Below, piece after piece: positions 55,401-64,000 of a stretch of 64,000 bases of DNA (position 1 is the first letter of the stretch; each line of letters opens with the position of its first letter). The translations under genes were made by a program, and so were the position numbers. The DNA lies in NCBI GenBank assembly GCA_949358305.1, contig OX442314.1, positions 5,397,087-5,461,086 on the forward strand, in the 5' to 3' direction. The notes below the pieces were generated by a model, which ran no database searches, was not told where the DNA came from, and saw nothing but the letters and a program-made list of their open reading frames with translations. Origin of the DNA: Strigamia acuminata (lineage: Eukaryota > Arthropoda > Chilopoda > Geophilomorpha > Linotaeniidae).

Positions 55401-55690
55401 TCGACTATTTTCGATACTGACAACAAGTTGCTACCAATTTGTGGTACACACAGTACTTTCTTCAATCTGGAATTTTTCCCGTCGTGTTCGAGCACAATCT
55501 CGCCCATTCCAATCGATTTCATGCTTTTTCCTTTCTTCGCCATTCCGATATTCTTCTCATCTTCATCGAATGTGTCGAAATGTTTTGCATCCAGCGCCGT
55601 CATGTGGCTTGTCGCTCCGGAATCCAACACCCAATCGTTTTCTTCATTTGGTTCTTCATTCGTCTCTTCATCATTGGTGTTTTCATCCAT
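52475..55690 (-). CDS. Copia-1 Pol (protease-integrase-RT-RNase H)
   Basis: 1071 codons, uninterrupted. Protease WVLDSGATSHMTA (about residue 20), pre-integrase zinc region (HVRLGHLN ... CEPC), integrase HIDLVG (about 215), RSDNGGEF and VAERANR, an acidic linker rich in Glu/Asp/Asn (about 440-510), RT with QHDVKAAYLHGKL and YVDDDLSL, and RNase H with YSDASWDR, STESELLAL and HCDSLNAV. All catalytic residues are present. It begins immediately after a single TAG that ends gag in the same frame, so Pol may be made by stop readthrough, or the TAG may be a mutation. Confidence 0.9.
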   Translation of the reverse strand: MDENTNDEETNEEPNEENDWVLDSGATSHMTALDAKHFDTFDEDEKNIGMAKKGKSMKSIGMGEIVLEHDGKNSRLKKVLCVPQIGSNLLSVSKIVDNGLKVTFSKTSATINDENGEQVMMVPRKGDMFVLKANIKENEKSYKAEEKDNNWHVRLGHLNYNTLREMKNEELAYGIEISSKGGAVCEPCIAGKMKKSSHKSVTDRQSSSIMELWHIDLVGAIGPESRGGANYIMTVVDDWSRMLMIKTLKAKSDAKEKLTELITCMERQTDKKLKKLRSDNGGEFLSKSMKEWTTKRGIEHQLTTAFNPASNGVAERANRTILEMLRAMLKDCKLPKTFWAECVSTVAHIRNRCKSSVHGRTPFEIWFGRKPNLKYLRRFGCVAYVLIKDHKRKKLDPKAEKAIFIGYSNTRKAYRIYHPKNNSISEEIDVKFDESKLGADLLNGEIKDDEEIETVKIDLNCEENEDESDDAEEEEQNEINEEEDETNEPEDNAEENDDQDERAEPPQRGRPAGVTREMKLVADTMQREERERQLVVQGARRSERIKTKQMALLVEEILTPKNYNEATNSNNATEWKAAMDDEMSSMKQHGVWKIGKLPKGKKAVKSKWVYKVKLNSEGEPERFRARLVATGYSQKFGDDYELTFAPVIRIETLRMLINVAAKINRPLKQHDVKAAYLHGKLKETIFMMQPEGYVEGGKGHVCQLIKSIYGLKQAGRCWFEMLDKTLKKIGFKPSPEDPCLYVIFIDGNFMFLGVYVDDDLSLASTDEFETELMSKMKEEIEFVSIGRLEYILGIQVEYRDGRINIHQGGYIKRLVESEGLEGCNAAITPVNPNQNLDEFEESEKVDATQYQELLGKMMYLATHTRPDLSFPMSLLSQYNKDPRKIHFTALKRVLRYLKGTIEYKLNYGREESHIHGYSDASWDRTANARSFSGFIAMDGNSIINWKCQKQAIVAMSSTESELLALTEGVRELIWLKQLAIGLNGEVDDGETTTMHCDSLNAVKLLRGGAQKTRTKHLNRKVHFIKQEIEDGNIIVEHVASEDMLADFLTKPLAGPALNGILEALGLKTVGE

Positions 55691-56259
55691 CTAGTACGTC
55701 ATGAGTGTGAACTCAGGCTTTTCCTCGTACGCCATCATTGATATTTCGCTTTTTCCTCTGCCGCGACCTCGCTGATTGCCTCTGCCTCGTCCTCGTCCTC
55801 TTGAGTCGCCACTTTTAAATTCCTTTTTAGGTTTCGAACAATCTTTCGATAAGTGACCAAACTCCTGGCAGTTGTAACATTTTGCCTCACTGTAGCATTC
55901 TCTTGCCATATGTCCTCCACGGCCACAGTTGAAGCATGTGCGCTTTGGCTTTTGTCCCTTCTCTCGTGTTTTTAGTGCGGTCTCATTTGTTGTCGTATTT
56001 TTCTCTTCTTTTCTAGTTGAAATTCGACCTTCCTCCATTTTTAGTATGTTGCGGATTTTCGACATGTCCAAATTCGCCTGCACTTCAATTGCGCGCACAT
56101 TCGCGTCAAATTCTCTCCGCAATCCTTTCGTCACATAAAACTGGCTCTCGTAGTCGTCAATTGGTTTGCCAAGTTTCGCACAGCGATTAATTATCGCTTC
56201 GGCTCTGTTTATGTAGGTGTCTACATCTTCTTTGCTGCTCATCTTCAGCTGTGTCAATT
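55691..56259 (-). pseudogene. Copia-1 gag, C-terminal part
   Basis: Reads from the transposon junction through [20 protein letters not shown], two zinc knuckles ([20 protein letters not shown] and [14 protein letters not shown]) and an RGRGRG tail to a TAG. The first dozen codons of the open frame from 56287 are ISL2EU terminal sequence, not gag. The N-terminal part is at 61079-61515; joining the two at the AATT duplication is in frame. Confidence 0.85.
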
Positions 56260-56337
56260 CACGATTTGCGCGATACTTCATCGCCATCTGGTGGTGAAAA
56301 TTAAAATTACAACTTGGGTCGAATTCTACTCGGTGTC

Positions 56338-58031
56338 ATGGGTGTATGGAATTGTGCGGTGCCTTGTTGCCGCAATCGTCGTAAAAAAGGTGGCAAAATT
56401 TTAAATTGGCATGCCTTTCCTAAGGATAAAAGTATAAGAAAGGCCTGGATTATAAAAATAAAGCGAGATGAAGGCCATGAATTTAAAATTACTGCCAACA
56501 CAAAGGTATGTTCTGAACATTTCATGGCAAGTGATTATACGGCTAGATTGCATGGAAAATTAAAACTTTTGAAAAAAAATGCCGTTCCATCTGTTTTCAA
56601 TTGGACTGATACAACAAAGGTAAATTTATAGTTTAATTTGGTAAAAAATTTCAACTTTTTAAATGTTTTTTTTATTATGTTATAGGCTGATCGTTCACAG
56701 ATTAGACAAAACAGACTATCAAGTCGAAACAAAAATAAAGTTGCGGATTTGAATGTGGCTAATGTAAGTAATGAAAAAGGAGATCTAATTAATCTAATTA
56801 AATCTAATTAAATTTCTAGGTTGATAGTGATGGAAAGACATCGGACATTGAGACACCAAATACTCCCATTGACACACAGTATTCAAATGAAGATTCCTCT
56901 CCAGTGATGACAGATTTTGAAGAGGAATGCAAGCAATTACGAAAGAAAATTGAAGATTTGCAGAGACAAGAATGCACGCAGATGGAAGCAGGAGTCCAAG
57001 AACTAAAGAAGCAAAATGAAAAACTGGAAAAAGAAAATCGAAGTTTAGAAATACAAATAGAAAAATGGAAAGGTAGAGCATTATCTTATAAAAATATAAA
57101 AAATTCACCAAAACTGGTTAATTTTTACACAGGGTTGCCTGATGATTCGACTTTTCAGGGTTTAATAATTTATTTTAAAGATAAAATTGAGAAATGTGTT
57201 TATTGGAAAGGGGGGAAAACTGAAATGAATAAGAAATATCAGAGTGATAGATCCAATAAACCTGGGTTAGGCTCTAAGTTAAGTTTAGAGGACAGTTTAT
57301 TTCTAATACTTTTAAGATTAAAATTGGCACCACCAATAGTTGATTTGGCAAGAACATTTGATCTCTCCACAGCAACAGCTAGCAGGCTATTTACTACATG
57401 GATTACTTTAATGTATCATGAGTTTAAAACATTATTTAAAATTCCTCCTTTAGAGGTAATTAAAAAAGCAACACCACCGCAATTCAAAGAATACCCAGAC
57501 ACAACAATTATTATTGACTGCACTGAAATTAAAGTCCAAAAAGCATTTGCACTACATACACAGAGAGAAACATTTTCTAACTACAAACACAATAACACTG
57601 TAAAAGCACTAATTGGCATTACTCCAGGGGGTTTAATTTGTTTTGTAAGCCCACTTTATGGTGGATCTGCCTCTGACAAACACATTGTAAAAGATTCTGG
57701 GTTTCTACAGTTAATGACACCTGGTCATTGCATTATGGCAGATAAGGGATTTGAGATAGAATCCATGCTTCCTCCAGGAGTTACATTAAATGTGCCACCA
57801 AAATTTATGAAGAAAAAAACTATTCAAATGCCAGAAAATGATGTATTAACAACCAGAAAAATTGCTAAAGTTAGGGTACATGTGGAACGAGCAATAAGAA
57901 GGATTAAAACTTATCATATTTTGGATCATGCTCTACCTTTAACACTAATTGATGTTTCTGAACAGATTGTAGCAGTATGTTCTTTTTTAACTAACTTTAA
58001 ACCTACTCTTATAAAGCATAAAAATGAGTAA
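56338..58031 (+). CDS. ISL2EU transposase: THAP finger, coiled coil, DDE_4 nuclease
   Basis: Three exons: 56338-56619, 56686-56763 and 56820-58031 (about 520 aa). Residues 1-85 form a THAP zinc finger (MGVWNCAVPCCRNRR, C-x4-C, then HAFP, W, C-x2-HF and AVPS). A charged coiled coil follows (about 150-190, FEEECKQLRKKIEDLQRQ). The catalytic domain has a helix-turn-helix (IVDLARTFDLSTATASRLF) and the DDE set IIDCTEIK, MADKGFE and VERAIRRIK. THAP should bind the terminal repeats, and the DDE domain cuts and joins. All three acidic residues are present and no stop interrupts the exons, so it may be functional. Confidence 0.9.
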
Positions 58032-58090
58032 CAATACAATGTATAATTTATTGAAATTGTGAATAAATAAATAAAATATATTTTTACAGA

Positions 58091-60670
58091 TTACACTTTC
58101 AGTCTTTTGTAACAATTTTTTTCGTACAACGGCAGTCCTACTTTAACTCTTTGGAGTAAAAGTTCCGGGACAAATGCAAATTTGAAAAAGTGCATTAACT
58201 GTTGGGTGCACTTATGCCAAAAAAGGGGATCAGCAACAATCCTTTCCACATGGAGGTCAACTTCTGTAAAAATAGCAAAATCACACCATTTTCTTCCTGT
58301 TATTGCCATCTGTCCTTGAACCTAAGTTTAATAAAAAAAAAGTTTAAAAAAAATCATTCAGCTGTTGATAATTCAAAAATATTACCTGGTAATAGTAGGA
58401 ATGATTTTTTTTAAGTGTAACAGTCCCATTTTGATCACAGGTGCAGCAAAATGATTTTGCTGCACATGAATCTCTAACTGTAAGTTTCTTTTTACTGTAT
58501 GGACATTTTACTTCCAGCAGCCCTTCAGGTGGATTATGAGATGGATCATAAACCAATCTGTCAGGACTGCTAGCTAAAAATGGGAATATTTTGTCTAAGA
58601 ATAATCCACATTCTGTTACTGTAAAATTATCAACATTTTTTCTAACTATATACATATTTACAGCTAGTTCTTCATTTTTTCTTCCATATTTGATGGCAGG
58701 TAGGTAACTCAGATCTGTTCCATAGAGCAGAGTTTTCAACAAACTTTGTGGTTTCATGCATTTTATCATTTCTCCAAACTTGGAGGATGATAATTTGCCC
58801 TTTCTTTTTTCTAACCACACATTGTTGTTACTCTGCCCTCTGGTTACAACTTCAGTGGATTTAATTTCTTCTTCTGTTAGTTGAGGATAATTATCAGATA
58901 TATATTGACTAACAAGTAGCTGAAACTCAGCAGAAATAATATCATTGGGTATTCCTGTAACATAAAATAGTGTGTTTATAAATAAAGCTTATAAGTTAGA
59001 ATTCATAATTACTCTACCTAATGTATTATCACAGCAAGTAGATTCAGCTTGACTTGTTAGAATAATGTTATTATCTGTAAATTTTGTAAAATTATTATTG
59101 TTTTGAGTTATCAGTTAAACAGAAAAATTAATAATTAAAATTAAAATTAATAATTTACCAGTACTCTGATTAATATCTCTATCGGACTGCTCATTTAATT
59201 CCTCTGTGTTGCCATTGTTGTCATTAACAATACTTGTACACGGTGTTTCTATACTTGTACACGGTGTTTCTTCTACATTAGGGTTTCAAAAAAATATATT
59301 ATTGATAAATTATTTTTTTTAAATAGCAAACCTAAATCGTAATAATGTTGAAAATAAGCACTTGTTGATTGGCAACGTTGAAATAATTTTAAACGTGCTT
59401 CTACATTCATTTGATCCCGATGTTGCGGTGCTCTGGGATCATAGCAGTCTGTTGTAGGTTTTTTTGTTTTGGCACGTTTAACCTGGCCCTATAATAACAG
59501 GTAATTTTAATATTATTGAAAAATAATTTAGAGGTCGTCCATAAGAGGGGGTTTCAAATTTTGTTACAGGTTGTTACGATGGAAAGGGGGGGCTTCTTAA
59601 AAATGTTACGTAACAAAAAGTGAAAATTTTACTTTTATTGTTTCAATGTATTATTATTGTAAATTTTAAATTTTTGTAAAAAAATTTAAAATTTTTCAAA
59701 ATTTTTTTTTTACATTTTTGAAATTTTTTTTTCAATTTTTGAAATTTTGTTGAAATTTTTGTAAAAATTTTGTTGAAATTTTTGTAAAAATTTTTAAATT
59801 TTTGTAAACATTTTTTTAATTTTTGTAAAAAATTTTTAAATTTTTGTAAAAAATTTTAAGTTTTTGTAAAATTTTGTATTATAAGCTTGGATCAAAATTT
59901 TTTTTTTTTGGGGGGGGGGGGGGGGTGGTAAGTTTTGTTATGTAATATTCTAGGGGGGGGGTTTGTGGATTTGTTACGACCTTGTTACAGGGGGGGAGGG
60001 GGTCTAAAAATCTAAAAATCAGCATTACATAATTTATGGATGGCCCCTTATAAATAATTACAAAAGTACAAAAGTAAATCAAACCTGGTCATGTCTCTGA
60101 ACTGTAAGTTCACTTATCCTCTTCCCAGTGCCACTGCCTGTTGGTGCAACCCACTTACATAAAAGCTCTGTACAGCTTTTATCATCAGGAATAATTTCAA
60201 TTTTTTTTTCTAAAAGAAATGCTAAAACTTCCAGTATTCCTCCAATGTGATGGCAAGATCCTGATAATCTTTTAAAAATTAAAAAACAAGTTATTAAAAT
60301 TATAATTAGAGAAAAAAGTAGCTTAAAAAACTTACCCAGCTGGACAAGAACAGTGTGCATCTAAAATTTTTTCATGTGTTAAAGACACACACACACTGTG
60401 GGGATGTGGTCTTTGTGATGGCAGGACATCACATTTAACTACAGCATTTATTTGCTCATGTGGATTGTGCAAAATTAAAATTTTTTTTACATATCCACCA
60501 TATGCATATTTGTACCTCTTTTCTGAATTAATGAGTAGAAATTTTTCAATCCATTCTTTATTTAATGGTGGAAAATTTAAAAGACTTTTCCCCCAAATAC
60601 CCTGGAATGACTTTAATAAAAGTGCAGTTGGAATATTTATCAAAGTTGTCATCTTATTGTGAAATCCCAC
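58091..60670 (-). CDS. ISL2EU second protein: SWIM zinc finger plus YqaJ-type exonuclease
   Basis: Seven exons on the minus strand: 60670-60336, 60268-60085, 59488-59332, 59272-59159, 59074-59018, 58954-58386 and 58321-58091. The first two give a SWIM finger (DAHCSCPAG, then GSCHHIGGILE). A conserved block YDPRAPQHRDQMNVEARL follows. The YqaJ recombinase/exonuclease domain has SSKFGEM, ASSPDRLV, LEVKCPYSKK (E-x-K) and YYYQ-VQGQMA across the last intron. Members of this family are thought to process DNA ends during ISL2EU transposition. The start Met could also be at 60655. A 21-bp direct repeat lies in the fourth exon. The third intron holds a MITE. Confidence 0.85.
59531..60047. mobile_element. 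MITE in intron of the SWIM-YqaJ gene; TSD TTA
   Basis: 517 bp with ends GAGGTCGTCCATAA and TTATGGATGGCCCC, flanked by TTA (59528-59530, 60048-60050). The interior is low-complexity TTTTTGTAAAA and G-runs. A 3-bp TTA/TAA target suits a Harbinger-type origin (inference). Confidence 0.75.
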
Positions 60671-61078
60671 AAATGTAAGTTAGTAATTTTGTCTTCTAAA
60701 ATGGTTCAGTGAATTTGCAAACAGTGAATTTCTCAGATGTAAAATAACAAGACTTTCCTAGTTGAAGTAAAAATGTCAACTGATTTTATTCTATGTGAAA
60801 ATCTGGTTATAACCAAAAAGGTGATAGTTTTCTCAGAAACGAGATCAAAAAGATAGAAAAGGGTTCAAAGAACTTTATACAATAAAAAAACGTCACTATA
60901 TCTGGAGGCAGTTACAAGTTTGGGGAGGAACACCAAATTGCATCAACCCTTTTCCCCCAAAACATGCAAAGGCAATACAGTTATCGTGGGACACACGACC
61001 CAAGTTGTGGTTATGTATGTCGCCACCAGGTCGCGCTAAACAACTGCGCATGCGCAGTTTGGGATCGCGCAAATCGTG

Positions 61079-61515
61079 AATTCGCAGGCACTCCTCATTT
61101 GCAATTCTTGGGTTTTTGCCGCCATATTGGTTTTCACCAGGTCCCAAAGTGCCTTTGCACCTTTTGTGTTTGAGTATTTCAAAACTTGTGGTGCCGTCAT
61201 GGTGCTGATCATCGTGAAGTGGGCCGCCGCGTTTTTATCATCCCAATCGTTCCAAGTTTTCTCTTTTGCGTCATAATCTGCTGCTCTTTGGACTCCACGC
61301 TGCGGTTCGGCTCCAATTATCACCTCTTTCCACAATTTCTTGGCCCTGAGGACTCCCTCCACTCTCGATTCCCATAGGAAATAATTCGCATCGTTTAATG
61401 GCTCAATGTTTGCCAAGCTCCAATTACCGGTGTCGCTCATCTTTGTTGGTTTCGTCTCAATTTGCACGTATTGTTCAACTTTTTCCTCCGTCTCGGTTCT
61501 GTGGCACAATCTCAA
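61079..61515 (-). pseudogene. Copia-1 gag, N-terminal part
   Basis: From a Met at about 61441 (MSDTGNWSLANIEPLNDANY) through FLWESRVEGVLR and a W-x-x-L helix (ALWDLVKTNMAAKTQELQ) to the transposon junction at 61079. The extra codons from 61515 to 61441 may be leader. Beyond the junction the open frame runs into the ISL2EU terminus, so it does not encode gag there. Confidence 0.85.
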
Positions 61516-61749
61516 TATTGTTTAATTCACCTCGAATTGAATTGTTGCTCACAGTCTTTGTTAAAGCTGTTTCTCATCGTCTCGTATCGTGCACTTCAAG
61601 ATGGCGCGTCGTTACTCTCGGTTTTCGCCTCGTGGTTGCTCTCAACCGTCGCCTCGAATCTGCTCAAAACTTCTTGTTTTTCGGTCTCAATACCGTTTTT
61701 CTTCTATTCAGTGTGGCTGATGATTGTTCAACCATCCTCTGCTACCATT

Positions 61750-61957
61750 TGTTATGAATCAAGTAAAAACGGTTGAAGTTTAATACAGTTTAGAGCAACC
61801 TCACTGTTCTACATCAAGTGAATGAGTGGGGAAAAAACACAGGAAGGATGTTCACTCCATATATGGTAGGAGTGTCACCACAGGATATAAAAAACTCAAA
61901 CTACATTAATTACACAATGACATCAAGTGGTGATTTTCCACATCAAATATCCCAACA
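61750..61957 (-). repeat. Copia-1 5' LTR
   Basis: Identical by eye to 52166-52373, followed on the plus strand by the TSD copy CATTT and then the last 9 nt of G4 exon 4 (61963-61971). Confidence 0.95.
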
Positions 61958-61962
61958 CATTT

Positions 61963-63506
61963 GACATGCAGGTGAGAATGGGTGATGTATAGTAACAGCA
62001 ATCAGAAAAATAAGAAAACATTTTCTTTGCAAGCTTTCCTTTTACAAAGACCAATTTACCACTTTGTAATTGTTCGGCTAAGACACACGAGCTATATGGT
62101 ATTGCCAATCGTTTGATAGAAACTACCGATCCAACTGCTGATTGTCTGTGTCGACGTCCATGCGAACATTTAATATTTATAACATACACTGATGCGGGCA
62201 TAGCAGATGGTAAAAACATTATATCTGTGTCACTAGCGATAACTAATGATAAAATCAACGTGTATGAAGAACGGTTCACGTATGACGTTATTGCTTTACT
62301 ATCAGATTTAGGAGGCAATCTGGGCCTATTTCTCGGTCTATCTTTAACCTCGTTGCCTGAAATCGCTTGGTATCTAGCAAACATTCGGGAAAATAAAACG
62401 GTTAATAAGATTCACCGTGTTTACGACAGATGCACAAAGAAAATAACCCAGAGTCAAGAGCTAATTAAAAGAAATGAAGTTTCACCTATTCTTAAGACAA
62501 TTCTGGTTATAATTTGCTCGGGAGTAACTTTGTATTGCTTGCAAATTCGTTTAAACTACTACATTGAAAAACCGATAACAAAAATAGTGAGTGTAATTCC
62601 ACGACACTTTACCCAATATCCAACGGTCACGGTCTGTGGCGAAACACAAGATGATGGTATTGATGAAGCCAGATTGAATTGGTTGAAACAAACTAAGAAG
62701 ACCTGCAATCATGTATCACCGTGGCAATTTTTCAATGGCAACCTGTCATTGGAAGACATCTGGAATACCCTCAATGTCCACGAAACAGTCTCTTTTGATA
62801 ATGACGTAACTTATACGGTATATTCCTAAATATAATCATGACAAGAAAATTAGACTGAATTATTTTATATTTATAGCATTTTCTTGGATACAAAACAATA
62901 CTTAACACATCAAAAATTCTCATTCCCCTTTTCTTTGGCCATTGTACACAAATAAATTCAGGCATGTACAGTACACGTAAAGCAGGTAATTTCACAAACA
63001 CTTGGATTCAATCTCCTTTTCTCCAGAAAAATCAACCAACTTAAAGGTTCCCCTCCATGTTGCGTTTGAATTCCTAACTCCTCCTGAAGTATGTTACCAG
63101 CATATAAAGGTAAGCTAAAATCAATTGGATTTCTGTCAACCGGCAATGATGCACTGGATGGAATGAATCAATTTCATCTAACCTAAAACACCAGGTCACA
63201 TGTTTTTAATTTTTTTTATTGTTCAGTTATTTCTAAATAACCCAGAAGAGGAAGTGAATCTTCTGGAACCATTAGATGTAATGTATGGATGGTCGAATGA
63301 AGCAACACTCCGAATATTTAAAGTAACAAAACAAACAATTTACTGTGTACGAATACGGTAAATCATGTTTATACTGACCTTGATTTTATCAATTAGACTG
63401 TACGAATAAATACAAAGCGCAATCCATGTGAAGAAAACAAAACTGCTTATTTCAAGTGTAAAAATGCTTGCATGCGAAGCAATTTATTTCACAGTATTTA
63501 CTGCAG
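61963..63506 (+). CDS. G4 rest: end of exon 4, exon 5 (TM2 of A plus TM1 of B), module B exons
   Basis: End of exon 4 at 61963-61971, exon 5 at 62034-62817 (784 nt), then 62877-62961 (85 nt; GC donor, alternative end 62985), 63027-63109 (83), 63227-63322 (96) and 63397-63506 (110). Exon 5 shows, in one frame, PLCNCS, CLCRRPCEH, NVYEERFTYDVIALLSDLGG, TM2 with LGLFLGLSL, a linker, TM1 (ILVIICSGVTLYCL) and YPTVTVCGE. All phases fit and there is no stop. The last exon, with the second TM2, is not in the window. Copia-1 separates this part from its promoter. Confidence 0.85.
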
Positions 63507-63529
63507 GTATGGCAGATACGACACATTGC

Positions 63530-64000
63530 ATGTTTGAATAATAGAGACAGGGACTTCGGATTGTTAGTTGTTGGCCTTTAATCCGTTGTCTAGGGGTCGG
63601 GGGTTCCCATCACCCGTGTCGACAATACCAACGGGTATGCCACACCAGCACGGTTGCTGGTGTGGCATAGGGTGTCAGCCCCTGAGTGGAGTGGTCGGGT
63701 AACACACAACAATCTGCTATACTCACCAATCCGACAGCCCATGTTGCTGCTGATGGAGGGTGCAACAGGCACATCGCCATGTTACTGAGCGTCACAGTGG
63801 TGAATGGGAGGAGAGCGAAGTCAGCACAGGGCACTGCTGCCCTTGCTGGCTGCAGGACCTGCCTAGTACATGTCTTGTCCCTGTGCAGCCTAAACTCTCT
63901 CTCTGTCTGTCTCTTCACCACACCACTCAGCTCCCTCCTTCTCTTACTGGGTCAGTCTACCCCGCAAGGGGGATGACCTTAGGGCCAGTGAGCAGTGTGT
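63530..64000. repeat. Dispersed repeat in the last G4 intron, running off the window
   Basis: Begins shortly after the 63506 donor. It shares segments (CACCACTCAG, ACTGGGTCA, GATGACCTTAGGGCCA) with 23160-23460. It includes a short palindrome CCACACCAGCACGGTTGCTGGTGTGG (63641-63666, described by ends CCACACCAGC/GCTGGTGTGG). No recognised protein. Confidence 0.5.

Larger units (their letters stand above)
56260..61078. mobile_element. ISL2EU DNA transposon, apparently complete, inside Copia-1 gag
   Basis: Terminal inverted repeats CACGATTTGCGCGAT at 56260-56274 and complement at 61064-61078, followed inward by a second shared motif (CTGGTGGYGA). AATT flanks both ends, and because it is palindromic the TSD could be AT (2 bp, as reported for ISL2EU) or AATT. 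It carries two genes in opposite orientation, a THAP-DDE transposase and a SWIM-YqaJ protein, the pair known from this superfamily. Confidence 0.9.
52166..61957 (-). mobile_element. Copia-1: Ty1/copia element in G4 exon 4; TSD CATTT
   Basis: The 208-bp LTRs (52166-52373 and 61750-61957) look identical, flanked by CATTT (52161-52165, 61958-61962). Element reads on the minus strand: LTR, PBS (TGGTAGCAGAGG), gag split by an ISL2EU transposon, pol, LTR. Collapsing the TSD gives a G4 exon 4 of 98 + 9 = 107 nt, the paralogue length, with the conserved Cys retained. Confidence 0.95.

Noticed and set aside
56260-56287. First codons ([10 protein letters not shown]) of the gag frame starting at 56287
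   Set aside because: They read through the ISL2EU terminal repeat; gag proper starts at the AATT junction.

Overview
The window comes from an invertebrate metazoan, possibly an arthropod, but the species cannot be fixed from sequence alone. It is AT-rich and has spliceosomal introns (GT-AG). Its only clear host genes belong to the animal-specific DEG/ENaC sodium-channel family. The transposons (Ty1/copia, BEL/Pao, ISL2EU, hAT, TA-target and foldback elements) fit an invertebrate genome. There are no bacterial genes, rRNA genes or CRISPR arrays.

Host genes: four copies of one unusual DEG/ENaC gene. G1 (+) occupies 1-1486, with its 5' part outside the window. G2 (-) runs from 30545 down to 3593. 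G3 (-) runs from 43799 down to 32082. G4 (+) runs from 44982 past 63506, with its last exon outside the window. G1/G2 converge, G2/G3 are in tandem and G3/G4 diverge. The shared exon structure (about 507, 225, 93, 107, 784, 85, 83, 96, 110 and 380-385 nt; about 824 aa) encodes two complete DEG/ENaC modules in one polypeptide: TM1-ectodomain-TM2, a cytosolic linker, then TM1-ectodomain-TM2. One uninterrupted exon of about 784 nt carries the second TM of module A and the first TM of module B. It is seen complete in three copies and partly in the fourth.

Transposon layer: most of the rest is nested mobile DNA. 4266-22352 is a broken copia element (Copia-2) in G2. It holds a foldback element with tRNA-like heads in its 5' LTR, and a giant 10.3-kb foldback element in its integrase. 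That foldback carries arrays of 54-bp hairpins, and its loop holds a young intact copia (Copia-3, 11669-16264). 22.7-28.5 kb holds MITEs, a hAT element and a 3.6-kb inverted duplication inside G2. 33955-40325 is a decayed BEL/Pao element between G3 exons. 45053-50501 is a tandem pair of copia-derived gag-protease-only elements sharing three LTRs, inserted in exon 1 of G4. About 51083-51692 is an insertion in exon 2 of G4. 52166-61957 is a copia (Copia-1) in exon 4 of G4. Copia-1's gag is split by an apparently intact ISL2EU DNA transposon (56260-61078: THAP-DDE transposase plus SWIM-YqaJ protein), which itself holds a MITE in an intron.

Many insertions could be bounded to the base, because target-site duplications collapse to the exon length or reading frame seen in a paralogue. 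The main biology is a family of fused two-module ion-channel genes being broken up by recent, nested transposition.
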